Shown: positions 1-5,708 of the stretch, in pieces
Numbering within the stretch: position 1 is the stretch's first letter
Layout of the letters: each line of letters opens with the position of its first letter
Source of the DNA: JBOGZI01 sp050697275
GTDB lineage: Bacteria; Actinomycetota; Thermoleophilia; Solirubrobacterales; 70-9
Length of the DNA: 6,029 bases
NCBI GenBank assembly: GCA_050697275.1
Contig: JBOGZI010000290.1
Coordinates: forward strand, 1 to 6,029
Direction of reading: 5' to 3'
Notes under the pieces: model-generated
Databases searched by the model: none
Seen by the model: the letters and a program-made list of their open reading frames with translations, nothing else
Told to the model about the DNA's origin: nothing
Position numbers and translations under genes: made by a program

Positions 1-1532
1 TGCCGCTTGACGAGCGCCCGGAAGACATACCTGGTGCGACCGCGCGTCTGCGTGAACCGGTAGACGCCCTTGAAGCGACCGTGATCGCCCGTTCTCACAT
101 TCTTGAAGGTCCGCCATTTCTTCCCGGCGCGGGCCTGGAGCGAGATGGTCCGATTCGCATGACCCGGCCCCGGGATCCGTCCCTTGAAGCGGACCTTCCG
201 CCCGTTTCGCAGGCGCTTGGGCTTTGCCTTGAAGCTGGGCACTGCCCTCGACTGCACCAGGAGGTCCGGACGCTCGAGCACCTGGTTGTTGTGGCGGTAG
301 ACGAGGTCGAGCTTTCGCGAGGGCCCAGGCGAGACCTGGATCGCGAAGGTCCCGTCGCTCTTCGTCTTCGCGACCTGGCTCAGCTCGCGCCCGGCCGCAG
401 CACCTCCGGAGACCGCCTCGTACATACAGATGTTCGCTCCGGGCACGGCGCCGGTCGCTGAGGTGACGGTGCCGCGCGCCGTCGCCCCCTCGGTCGACTT
501 CACCTTGACTGAGGGGGCAGGGTTTCCCTTGCCCGCCCTCTCCACTCCAGCGCTGATGCTGGTCGCCTTCAGCCCGCCCGAGGCGAGGCAGGTGTTGTCG
601 ACCTCCACCAGGCGCTTCACGCAATCGAAGTTCGGGGATCCGGTCAGCGCGAGGTCATAGACGCAGACCTCGAGCTCGTTCGCCCCGAGCGCCCACCGGC
701 CATCTTCGGTGTTGACGGGCACCAGGAAGGACGCCGGGGGACACGGAACCAGTCGAGTCGCATAGCCGTTCCCGAGCTGGCAGCTCGCCTGCGGCGAGGC
801 GATCTCCGCACCGTTGACCGTCACGCGGGCGGAGCGCACCCCTCCACCCTGATCCGCGGCGTTGATCACCAGCGACTCACTCCCGCGACGCGTTCCCCCG
901 GAGACCAGCGAGCCACCTAGGGCAGTGATGCTCGGCGCCGTGTTGTCGGCGATGTCGAAGTCGAGATGGTTGATCCAGGTGTGCACCGGCGGGCCGAACG
1001 GACAGAAGTTGGCGCACTGAATCGCTGCCGTCAGGTAGTCCGCGTTCGCCGGGAACTGCGTCGGGACGAGATACCACTGGTCATTAGCGCTGAACCCCGA
1101 GTGCCAATGGGCCGCGACCCCCTCGCCGTAGGACCCAAGCGCGACCGAGGCGCTGTGTCCGTTGGCCGAGTGGAGGTTGTACCAGAAGGAGACCCGCCTG
1201 ATTTTCGCTCCCGCTGGTGCGAAGAACGACCAGGCGGCATAGGAGGGCACGCTTATCGTCTGGGTGCTTCCGAGCATGAGACCGGCTGGCCCGGCCCCTG
1301 CAGGGGTGGCGCAGTCCACGCCTCCGACGTAACCACCACCGATCAACCCATACTGCGCATCCGGAGCCGAGGTGAGGTTGAAATTGACGTCGCACTCGCG
1401 CACCTGGTAGATCCCCGCCTCCGCGCTGGGGGCTCCAATCAGAAGCGAGACGGCTACTGCGGCTGCCGCCACAACTGCCGCGATCCACTTACGGCGGCGG
1501 GTGCCTGCCCCGTGTGCCCCCTCTGTATTCAT
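1..1532 (-). CDS. Secreted multi-domain beta-sandwich (Ig-like) protein, C-terminus cut by window edge
   Basis: I translated this open frame by hand from the ATG at 1532; it stays open for 510 codons to the left edge with no stop. Residues 1-39 form a classical signal peptide: basic stretch TRRRKW (11-16), an Ala/Val/Leu core (17-34), and a likely cleavage after PSAEA. Residues 40-195 are rich in Gly, Trp, Tyr and Phe and look like a jelly-roll or lectin-like sandwich. An Ig-like segment starts at DNTAPSI (197-203), a linker often seen between extracellular beta domains. Cysteines at 251, 264, 290, 304 and 315 may form disulfides. Residues 349-420 resemble a carboxypeptidase-regulatory/CNA-B-type fold (GTV...GA.V.GA.IC.YE, then SDGTFAIQV). 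Residues 431-510 are a basic Ig-like module with KVRFKGRIPG and HGRFKGVYRF. The function is unknown; a cell-surface structural or binding role is inferred. Perhaps only a few tens of residues are missing, because the last module looks nearly complete. Confidence 0.85.
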   Translation of the reverse strand, partial: MNTEGAHGAGTRRRKWIAAVVAAAAVAVSLLIGAPSAEAGIYQVRECDVNFNLTSAPDAQYGLIGGGYVGGVDCATPAGAGPAGLMLGSTQTISVPSYAAWSFFAPAGAKIRRVSFWYNLHSANGHSASVALGSYGEGVAAHWHSGFSANDQWYLVPTQFPANADYLTAAIQCANFCPFGPPVHTWINHLDFDIADNTAPSITALGGSLVSGGTRRGSESLVINAADQGGGVRSARVTVNGAEIASPQASCQLGNGYATRLVPCPPASFLVPVNTEDGRWALGANELEVCVYDLALTGSPNFDCVKRLVEVDNTCLASGGLKATSISAGVERAGKGNPAPSVKVKSTEGATARGTVTSATGAVPGANICMYEAVSGGAAAGRELSQVAKTKSDGTFAIQVSPGPSRKLDLVYRHNNQVLERPDLLVQSRAVPSFKAKPKRLRNGRKVRFKGRIPGPGHANRTISLQARAGKKWRTFKNVRTGDHGRFKGVYRFTQTRGRTRYVFRALVKR

Positions 1533-1533
1533 T

Positions 1534-1542
1534 CCTCTCCTT
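1534..1542 (-). promoter_or_regulatory. Ribosome binding site of the secreted protein gene
   Basis: On the minus strand AAGGAGAGG lies one base upstream of the ATG at 1532. Its AAGGAG core is four bases from the ATG, a strong if slightly close Shine-Dalgarno match. It fixes the start and puts the signal peptide at the N-terminus. Confidence 0.75.
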
Positions 1543-1611
1543 CTGATCGCGTGCGCCGTCTCGCCTGCATAAGAAGCGAGGGGAATCGATCCGCCCCCCG
1601 GACGGATGCGG
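1543..1611 (-). promoter_or_regulatory. Short intergenic leader with two small hairpins
   Basis: This stretch separates the sigma factor stop (1612) from the secreted protein's ribosome binding site on the same strand. Two inverted repeats are visible. Positions 1590-1595 (TCCGCC) pair with 1600-1606 (GGACGGA) with one bulged base and a four-base loop, just past the sigma stop codon. CTCGC at 1560-1564 pairs with GCGAG at 1576-1580 around an 11-base loop. Neither is followed by a T-run on the minus strand, so they are weak candidates for termination. They could instead mark partial attenuation or an mRNA processing point between two co-transcribed genes. I see no convincing promoter. Confidence 0.3.
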
Positions 1612-2949
1612 TCATCGCTCGAAGCCAAAGCCGCCTCCGCCGCTTCCTCCGCCACCGGACCCGCCCGAGCCGCCCGAGGGACCACCGAACTCTCCGCCGC
1701 CACTCGGCGCCGGCGCGGACCGCTCGAAGCTGATCTCGCGGGTCGCCTGTTGAGTCGGGGTGGGCGGAGCCGGGGTCGTTGGCTCAGCCACCGGCGCCGC
1801 AGGCGGGCCAACGGCAGGCTGCACGACCTCGGCGTCCACGGGCTGCTCGAGCGGACGGTCGCTGCGCTCGACCGCCGGCCGCGGCTTCGACTCGCTCACC
1901 ACATCGGCCGGATCCACCAATCCGGTCGCCACGCAGGTCGCGCTGCCGGCCGCGGTTGCCCCACAGACCGCCAGGACCTTGCCAAGTGCGGCCATCCCGG
2001 CTCCGCGTGTGCCGCCGCCCCCGGCGACACGTACCGCGTCCTCACTCGCACCCCGCGCCAAGACCGAGTAACCGGTCTCCTTCACCTTGCCGGCCACGAC
2101 GCTCACCCGCTCCGCCATCCACTCGTGAGCTCGGCCACCGGTCGAGTAATCCATCGCGGGGCCGGCGGGAAGCAGCTCGGCGACCCGCTGCGAGACTCCA
2201 CGGAAGGCCCGCAGCTTGGCTCGGCAGGCCGCGCAGCTCTTCAGGTGAAGCTCGACCTCATCCGACCGCCCGTTCCCCCCCTCCCCGTCCGCCAACGCGG
2301 AGAGCGCGAGACTCAGCTCCTCGCAGCGGCGGCCCTCCTCGATGTCGGCGAAGACCTCCAGGAATCGCTTCCGACCCTCCGCCATGCACCGATTTATCTT
2401 GGTGTAGGTCCAGCCGGTGATCTCGCCGATCTCGGCGTAGGAATAACCCTCGGCCTTCAGGGTCAGCGCGCGGACCTCTTGGGGCTTGAGTGCACTAAGG
2501 GCCTCACCGCTACGGGCCACTCGCTCGCGGCTGGCGGCTCGGTCGGTCGGCTCAGGACTATCTGAGGCGAGCGAGTCGAGCGGGTCTTTCTCCTGATCGC
2601 GCGGCGGGCGCGGAGCGCTGAGCAGCCGCTCGCGCTGGCGGCGCACGGCCAGCGCCTCGCGCTTGGTGACCGTCTGCATCCACCGGACCAGCCCGTCTCC
2701 CTCGATCGCGGGCGCCTTGGTGAGCAGGATCTCGAGCGCCCGCTGGTAGGAGTCCTCGGCATCGTCCGCGCAGATCGAATAGCGCCGGGCCGTGCGCCGG
2801 AGGACGGCGTCGTGGGAGCGGATCAGTTCGGTTGCGGCCCGCTTGCGAGCTGCCGCCGCCTCCTCAGCGGGCAGGGGGTCAGGTGAGCCGTCCTTGCGAC
2901 CGAAAACTCCACCCCTTGAAGCCAAACGCCTCACCGTCCCCACACCCAA
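1612..2949 (-). CDS. ECF-type sigma-70 factor fused to zinc-binding anti-sigma-like domain, membrane segment and Gly-rich tail
   Basis: The product is a 445-residue RNA polymerase sigma factor of the extracytoplasmic-function class, more than twice the usual length of about 180-200. Region 2 spans about residues 42-108 (DDAEDSYQRAL, then a basic helix ending RRQRERLL). Region 4 spans about 150-200, with helix-turn-helix YAEIGEITGWTYTKINRCMA. A zinc-binding anti-sigma-like motif follows: Cys209, then His235-x3-Cys239-x2-Cys242. A hydrophobic segment (about 318-345, with Cys329 and Cys339) may span the membrane. Then come a Pro/Ala/Thr-rich linker (355-415) and a Gly/Ser tail ending FGFER. ECF groups carrying fused anti-sigma and membrane domains are known in actinobacteria, so this may be a sigma factor whose activity is controlled by its own tail; that control is inference. 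The start is uncertain: TTG at 2949 is the first possible start after an in-frame stop, but GAGGAG lies 18 bases upstream, too far; GTG at 2943 or 2934 is possible. The gene is followed by the secreted protein 79 bases downstream. Confidence 0.9.
   Translation of the reverse strand: MGVGTVRRLASRGGVFGRKDGSPDPLPAEEAAAARKRAATELIRSHDAVLRRTARRYSICADDAEDSYQRALEILLTKAPAIEGDGLVRWMQTVTKREALAVRRQRERLLSAPRPPRDQEKDPLDSLASDSPEPTDRAASRERVARSGEALSALKPQEVRALTLKAEGYSYAEIGEITGWTYTKINRCMAEGRKRFLEVFADIEEGRRCEELSLALSALADGEGGNGRSDEVELHLKSCAACRAKLRAFRGVSQRVAELLPAGPAMDYSTGGRAHEWMAERVSVVAGKVKETGYSVLARGASEDAVRVAGGGGTRGAGMAALGKVLAVCGATAAGSATCVATGLVDPADVVSESKPRPAVERSDRPLEQPVDAEVVQPAVGPPAAPVAEPTTPAPPTPTQQATREISFERSAPAPSGGGEFGGPSGGSGGSGGGGSGGGGFGFER
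1615..1701 (-). repeat. Low-complexity Gly/Ser codon repeat encoding the sigma factor tail
   Basis: The last 29 codons of the sigma factor (residues 417-445) are almost all Gly and Ser with scattered Phe, Glu and Pro, and give short GGC/GGA/AGC-type triplet and hexamer repeats. The run is in frame and ends in the aromatic/charged FGFER. Such tracts are prone to gain or loss of whole codons between strains. A flexible extracytoplasmic spacer is plausible. Confidence 0.5.
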
Positions 2950-3002
2950 GTGAGTCCAAAGGTCCCACTCCTCACCCCGCTGAGGCGCCGGTCGGTTTCG
3001 CT

Positions 3003-3044
3003 ATTTGCGGATTACACCGATCTCCGATCTGCGCAATTTGCGGA
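3003..3044. repeat. Direct repeats ATTTGCGGA and tandem CCGATCT upstream of the sigma factor
   Basis: ATTTGCGGA occurs at 3003-3011 and again at 3036-3044, start to start 33 bases, close to three helical turns. Between the copies CCGATCT is repeated back to back at 3017-3023 and 3024-3030. The block lies 54-95 bases upstream of the sigma factor start (2949) and about 100-140 bases upstream of the divergent gene at 3145. The spacing would place the nonamer copies on the same DNA face, as for a regulator operator. Binding is inference. Confidence 0.4.
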
Positions 3045-3126
3045 CACGGCGGGGCGAAGGTCATCGGCTCGGGCCCGACCGGCATCGGACACCGGCCGTC
3101 ACGCCGACCAGCCGTGGCGCGTTGTT

Positions 3127-3144
3127 CTGATAACGCTTATTCAG
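3127..3144 (+). promoter_or_regulatory. AT-rich imperfect inverted repeat directly before the membrane protein start; possible -10 region
   Basis: CTGATAACGCTTATTCAG abuts the ATG at 3145. CTGA pairs with TCAG and TAA with TTA, with a single bulge. It is an AT-rich island in GC-rich DNA and contains GATAAC (3129-3134), which matches the -10 consensus at ATAA. No Shine-Dalgarno sequence precedes the ATG. A transcript starting near 3141-3145 would be leaderless or nearly so, which is common in actinobacteria. It could alternatively be an operator. Confidence 0.35.
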
Positions 3145-3594
3145 ATGGCGGCACTTGCGAAGCTGAACACCGGCGAGAGGACCCTCGGGGGCGGCGCGAT
3201 CGTCCTCTTGGCCTCGCTCTGGCTGCCCTGGTTCGGCACCGCCGAAGAGGAGAGCCCGTTCATTCCGCCCGCCCGGAAGGTGACGATCAACGCCTGGGAG
3301 TCGTTTGACCTCTCCGACCTTTTTCTCTGCCTGCTCGGCTTGGCTGCGCTCACGGTCCTGGTCGCCGCGCTGCGGGGCGTGGACATCCCCCGCCCCGGAG
3401 CCCCCCTCGTGTTGCTCGGGACGTCGCTCGTGGCGGCCGGGATCATCCTCGCCCGGATCGAGGACCCGCTTCAGAACACCAGCACCCGGATCGGCCTCTG
3501 GATCGGTCTGCTGGCGGTGATCGCGATCGCGGTAGGGGCGTGGCTCAGCCTCGACGCGGCCCGCGCGCCCGGGCCGGCCGCCGCCGGCGATTAG
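3145..3594 (+). CDS. Small four-helix integral membrane protein of unknown function
   Basis: The 149-residue product has a short cytoplasmic N-terminus (MAALAKLNTGERT) and four predicted membrane helices at about 14-30, 58-77, 86-104 and 115-136. The first helix ends in WLPWF, followed by an acidic then Pro-rich outer loop (31-50) and the motif NAWESFDLSDLFL (49-61) leading into helix 2. From memory, small proteins with a PWF motif after helix 1 and a Trp-x2-Phe element before helix 2 recur in Thermoleophilia and have no assigned role. I see no catalytic or transport residues. The frame is open back to 2950, but I prefer the ATG at 3145 because the upstream residues look non-coding and a lysine-containing N-terminus directly before helix 1 is typical. 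It diverges from the sigma factor and converges on the next gene with 30 bases between stops. Confidence 0.8.
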   Translation: MAALAKLNTGERTLGGGAIVLLASLWLPWFGTAEEESPFIPPARKVTINAWESFDLSDLFLCLLGLAALTVLVAALRGVDIPRPGAPLVLLGTSLVAAGIILARIEDPLQNTSTRIGLWIGLLAVIAIAVGAWLSLDAARAPGPAAAGD

Positions 3595-3611
3595 GCTGCG
3601 TCCGGATCGCC
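3586..3611. terminator. Weak hairpin between convergent genes
   Basis: GGCGAT (3586-3591) and ATCGCC (3606-3611) are perfect six-base complements around a 14-base loop. They overlap the stop codon of the gene ending at 3594 and lie in the 30-base gap before the opposing stop at 3625. There is no T-run. The position suits a shared terminator, but the stem is short. Confidence 0.25.
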
Positions 3612-3624
3612 TCTGCGCTCCCGG

Positions 3625-4319
3625 CTACGGCGGCGCGGGCGTTGTGGTGGTCCCAGTCTGGGGCGCCTTGCCGGTGGTGGTCCCCGTCCCCTGGCCCTGC
3701 AGCGCGGTGATCTCCTTGTCGATCGCATCGACGCGCTTCTCGAGCGCCTCGATCCGCAGGGTCAGGTCGTTGAGCGTGGTCGCGGCACCCTGACTGCTCT
3801 GGCTCGCGGCTTCGGCCGACTGCCGGATCCCTCCCAGCTCCTCGCGCAGCCCGCTCACCTCGTCGCTCAGCGACTGGGCCTCCTCGCTTGTCGCCGTGTC
3901 CTGAGTTCCCTGCAGGGCGATCACCAGGGCGACGAGCGCGACGGCGAGCGCCGCGATCACGGCGGCGGCCGACCCGAGCGTCTTCAGGTCAGCGGCGATC
4001 GTCCGCTTGTCACCGTCTGCCGCCACCTGATCCCAGCGCGGCTGTCTCAGCGGTGGTGGGTGGGGTTGTGCAGGCGCCGGGTCGATGGCGTTCCGCCTTG
4101 CGCGCCGTGGCGCCGGGTGCCGGCGGTACCGCCGATCTCCCGTGGCTTCGAGCTGGGCGTCTCCGGCGGTCGCTTGGGGACTCGCCCGGTCGGGGTGGGC
4201 TCGGGGCGGAGCAGCCGGACCTGCTCGACTTCGTCCGCGTCCTCCGGCACCCGGTCCGCGAGCACGCCCCGGTTGCGCAGCCTCCCCGTGAGTCGTGACC
4301 ACAACCCCATGCCGGCCAT
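3625..4319 (-). CDS. Single-pass membrane protein with extracytoplasmic coiled coil; reading frame broken (indel)
   Basis: Two overlapping minus-strand frames together make one sensible protein. The N-terminal frame starts at ATG 4319 (or ATG 4310) and reads MAGMGLWSRLTGRLRN, then an acidic/Pro-rich region, with nearly all third positions G or C, until a stop at 4047. The C-terminal frame, open from 4302 to the TAG at 3625, gives a Pro-rich linker, a cytoplasmic stretch (RWDQVAADGDKRT), a membrane helix (about 3906-3975), a heptad-like coiled coil (about 3691-3897, including LNDLTLRIEALEKRVDAIDKEI) and a Thr/Pro/Gly tail. Upstream of about 4130 this second frame has weak third-position bias and Arg/Gly-rich shadow sequence, so its apparent start at 4302 (GTG) is probably false. 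The intact product would be about 230 residues. The break lies roughly at 4050-4130 and fits loss of one base, either real or an assembly error. Function is unknown; it resembles structural or signalling envelope proteins. It is divergent from the sigma-like gene at 4425. Confidence 0.7.
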
Positions 4320-4424
4320 CCTATCTCGGGTGCAGCCGGCCCTCGCAGGTTCTCCTAGGATTGGGCGTCACGTTTTGGGGCACTCGCGCGTTGTTCGCGT
4401 ACAGCCCCGCAGGGGTTGGGAGGT
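4320..4424. promoter_or_regulatory. Divergent promoter region between coiled-coil protein and sigma-like membrane protein
   Basis: The 105 bases between two divergent starts must hold both promoters. Visible features are the palindrome TCCTAGGA (4353-4360), CGCG-TTGTT-CGCG (4387-4399) and a small hairpin CCCC-GCA-GGGG (4405-4415). The last GGGG of that hairpin may serve as ribosome binding site for the ATG at 4425, with nine bases between; a closer GGGAGG (4418-4423) leaves only one base and is less likely to act. On the minus strand GAGATAGG lies directly before the ATG at 4319. I could not define -35/-10 boxes with confidence. Confidence 0.45.
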
Positions 4425-5675
4425 ATGGCCAAAACCGGAGCGACAAGCGCCTCGAAGCTGCCGCCGAAGGCGCGGCGGCGCGCCGAGCGGCTCACTGAGC
4501 TCTACGAGCGCGAGGCCTACCGGATCTACAACCTGGCGCTCCGAATCACCTGCGACCGGCCGGCTGCCGAGCGCGCGACCGAGAGCGCCTTCCTCCGCCA
4601 CGTCGCCTCCAACCCCACCGGATCCGAGGATGAGCAGGGCGGCCTCCTTCCCGAGACGGTGAGCGCCGCGCTGACCGAGGCTCCCCGCCACCCGGCCAAG
4701 GCCGACGCTGAGGAGCCACTCATCGGGGCCACAGTCGCTCTCTCTCCCTCGCAGCGCGCAATCATCGCGCTGATCAGTCTCGACCAGGCCAGCCCGGAGG
4801 CGATCGCGGCCGCCACCGGGACCTCTCCCGAAGCGGCCAATACGGTTATGGCCTCGGCTCGGGAGAGGCTCGCGGCCGAGCTCGGAGTGGGAGTAGAGGA
4901 CGTCGACGAGCGGCTTGCCGGGTGGCTGTGGGCGGAGCCGCCCAGGCCGATCTGGGAGGGCCTCTATCCGAAGGCGCACCGGCTGCTCGCCGAGCGCGAG
5001 ACGGCGACCGAGCCTTCCGAGGAGCCCGGGCGCTCAGGCTCGGCTCTCGCCACGAGGCTGTTCGACCGGTCGCCCGGCATCCGGGGCCGGCTCGGCGGCG
5101 GGCTCTCGCGGCGCGGCGGGGTGTGGGCCTTCAGGGCGGCGGTGCTCGCGATCATCCTCGTGCCCGCCGCGGTTGTGGCACTCACCCGCAGCGGCGACCA
5201 GGGCAACGATAACGTCGCGCTCAGCGCCGCGGGCGGGCCGGGTCAGAGCGCGGCGACGGGCGGCGAGCCGACTGAAACCGAGGGCGGCACCACCTACGAC
5301 GCTCTCAGCCCCAAGGAGCTCGACCAGCTGCGGCTGAAGGAGCTCGATGACCTGCGCCGCTTCAGCCAGCAGCAGGCGGACCAGTCGCTGAGCGCGGGCG
5401 AGCGCTCCGACGCCGAGGCGCGCGCGGAGCGGCTGCTGGCCATGGCGCGCGAGCGGCTGGCGGAGGCCGACCGCCGCGAGCAGGCGGTCGCCGAGCGCGA
5501 GAAGAAGGCGAAGGCGCCGGCGGCCACCACGCCCGCCGAGCCTGCCCCGGCGCCGACCGGCGGCAAGAAGCGCAAGAAGAAGAAGCGCGAGACGACCACC
5601 ACTCCGCAGGAGGGCACCTCCGTCTCGGACTGCCTCTTCAACCCGCAGTCGGGCACCTATATCTGCCCCGAGTAG
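4425..5675 (+). CDS. Membrane-anchored sigma-factor-like protein with coiled coil and Cys-containing C-terminus
   Basis: The 416-residue product starts at ATG 4425 (MAKTGATSASK); a TTG at 4416 is in frame but lies within the likely ribosome binding site. Residues 25-62 resemble sigma region 2 (LYEREAYRIYNLALRITCDR, then ATESAFLRHV), but no clear 2.3/2.4 promoter-melting helix follows. Residues 105-152 resemble sigma region 4, with helix-turn-helix SPEAIAAATGTSPEAANTVMASARERL. A Trp-rich linker (LAGWLWAEPPRPIWEGLYPKA, split over 164-184) leads to one membrane helix at about 234-254 (AFRAAVLAIILVPAAVVAL). Outside follow a Gly/Thr-rich spacer, a long charged helix (about 295-363, likely coiled coil), a Pro/Ala stretch, a KKRKKKKR block (381-388) and a C-terminal SDCLFNPQSGTYICPE with Cys403 and Cys414. 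The order suggests a cytoplasmic DNA- or polymerase-binding head joined to an envelope sensor. With a degenerate region 2 it may not act as a true sigma factor. Function is unknown. Confidence 0.85.
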   Translation: MAKTGATSASKLPPKARRRAERLTELYEREAYRIYNLALRITCDRPAAERATESAFLRHVASNPTGSEDEQGGLLPETVSAALTEAPRHPAKADAEEPLIGATVALSPSQRAIIALISLDQASPEAIAAATGTSPEAANTVMASARERLAAELGVGVEDVDERLAGWLWAEPPRPIWEGLYPKAHRLLAERETATEPSEEPGRSGSALATRLFDRSPGIRGRLGGGLSRRGGVWAFRAAVLAIILVPAAVVALTRSGDQGNDNVALSAAGGPGQSAATGGEPTETEGGTTYDALSPKELDQLRLKELDDLRRFSQQQADQSLSAGERSDAEARAERLLAMARERLAEADRREQAVAEREKKAKAPAATTPAEPAPAPTGGKKRKKKKRETTTTPQEGTSVSDCLFNPQSGTYICPE

Positions 5676-5682
5676 CTCCTCG

Positions 5683-5708
5683 GCGCGAGGCGCGCCTGGG
5701 CCTCGCGC
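5683..5708. terminator. Strong GC hairpin between convergent genes, putative bidirectional terminator
   Basis: GCGCGAGG (5683-5690) and CCTCGCGC (5701-5708) are perfect eight-base complements around a ten-base loop, in the 33-base gap between the stops at 5675 (plus) and 5709 (minus). A competing 10-base palindrome AGGCGCGCCT (5688-5697) sits within it. No T-tract follows on either strand; GC hairpins without U-runs are often proposed as terminators in high-GC actinobacteria. Confidence 0.5.

Larger units (their letters stand above)
2950..3144. promoter_or_regulatory. Divergent intergenic region between sigma factor and four-helix membrane protein
   Basis: No convincing gene lies here. An open frame on the plus strand extends back to 2950 but its protein (Arg/Ser-rich, no domain) looks non-coding. 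Parts are more AT-rich than the surroundings, notably 2996-3045 and 3121-3146, as expected of promoters. It holds repeated words at 3003-3044 and a perfect 10-base palindrome TCGGGCCCGA at 3069-3078. It must carry the promoters of both divergent genes. I could not assign firm -35/-10 boxes on either strand. Confidence 0.5.

Noticed and set aside
81..660. Plus-strand open frames at the left end
   Set aside because: They lie opposite the secreted protein, whose minus-strand frame has a signal peptide, Ig-like patterns and a strong ribosome binding site.
966..1733. Plus-strand open frame of 255 codons
   Set aside because: It spans the secreted gene, the intergenic gap and part of the sigma gene in antisense, has Arg-rich sequence and no recognisable motif.
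1606..2565. Long plus-strand open frame of 319 codons opposite the sigma factor
   Set aside because: It is the antisense shadow of the sigma gene. Its protein is Arg/Gly/Leu-rich with no domain, while the minus strand encodes clear regions 2 and 4.
2950..3144. N-terminal extension of the four-helix membrane protein to a GTG at 2950
   Set aside because: The added 65 residues are Arg/Ser-rich without structure, and the region has promoter-like AT-rich parts and repeats. The ATG at 3145 gives a typical membrane protein N-terminus.
4047..4130. Programmed -1 ribosomal frameshift in the coiled-coil gene
   Set aside because: I find no canonical X-XXY-YYZ slippery heptamer in the required frame between 4130 and 4047, so an ordinary indel is simpler.
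4368..4979. Minus-strand open frame of 203 codons opposite the sigma-like gene
   Set aside because: It is antisense to a well-supported coding frame and has no domain.
5688..5697. Palindrome AGGCGCGCCT as a protein binding site
   Set aside because: It lies inside the inter-stop hairpin of very GC-rich DNA; GGCGCGCC-type words are easily expected by chance.
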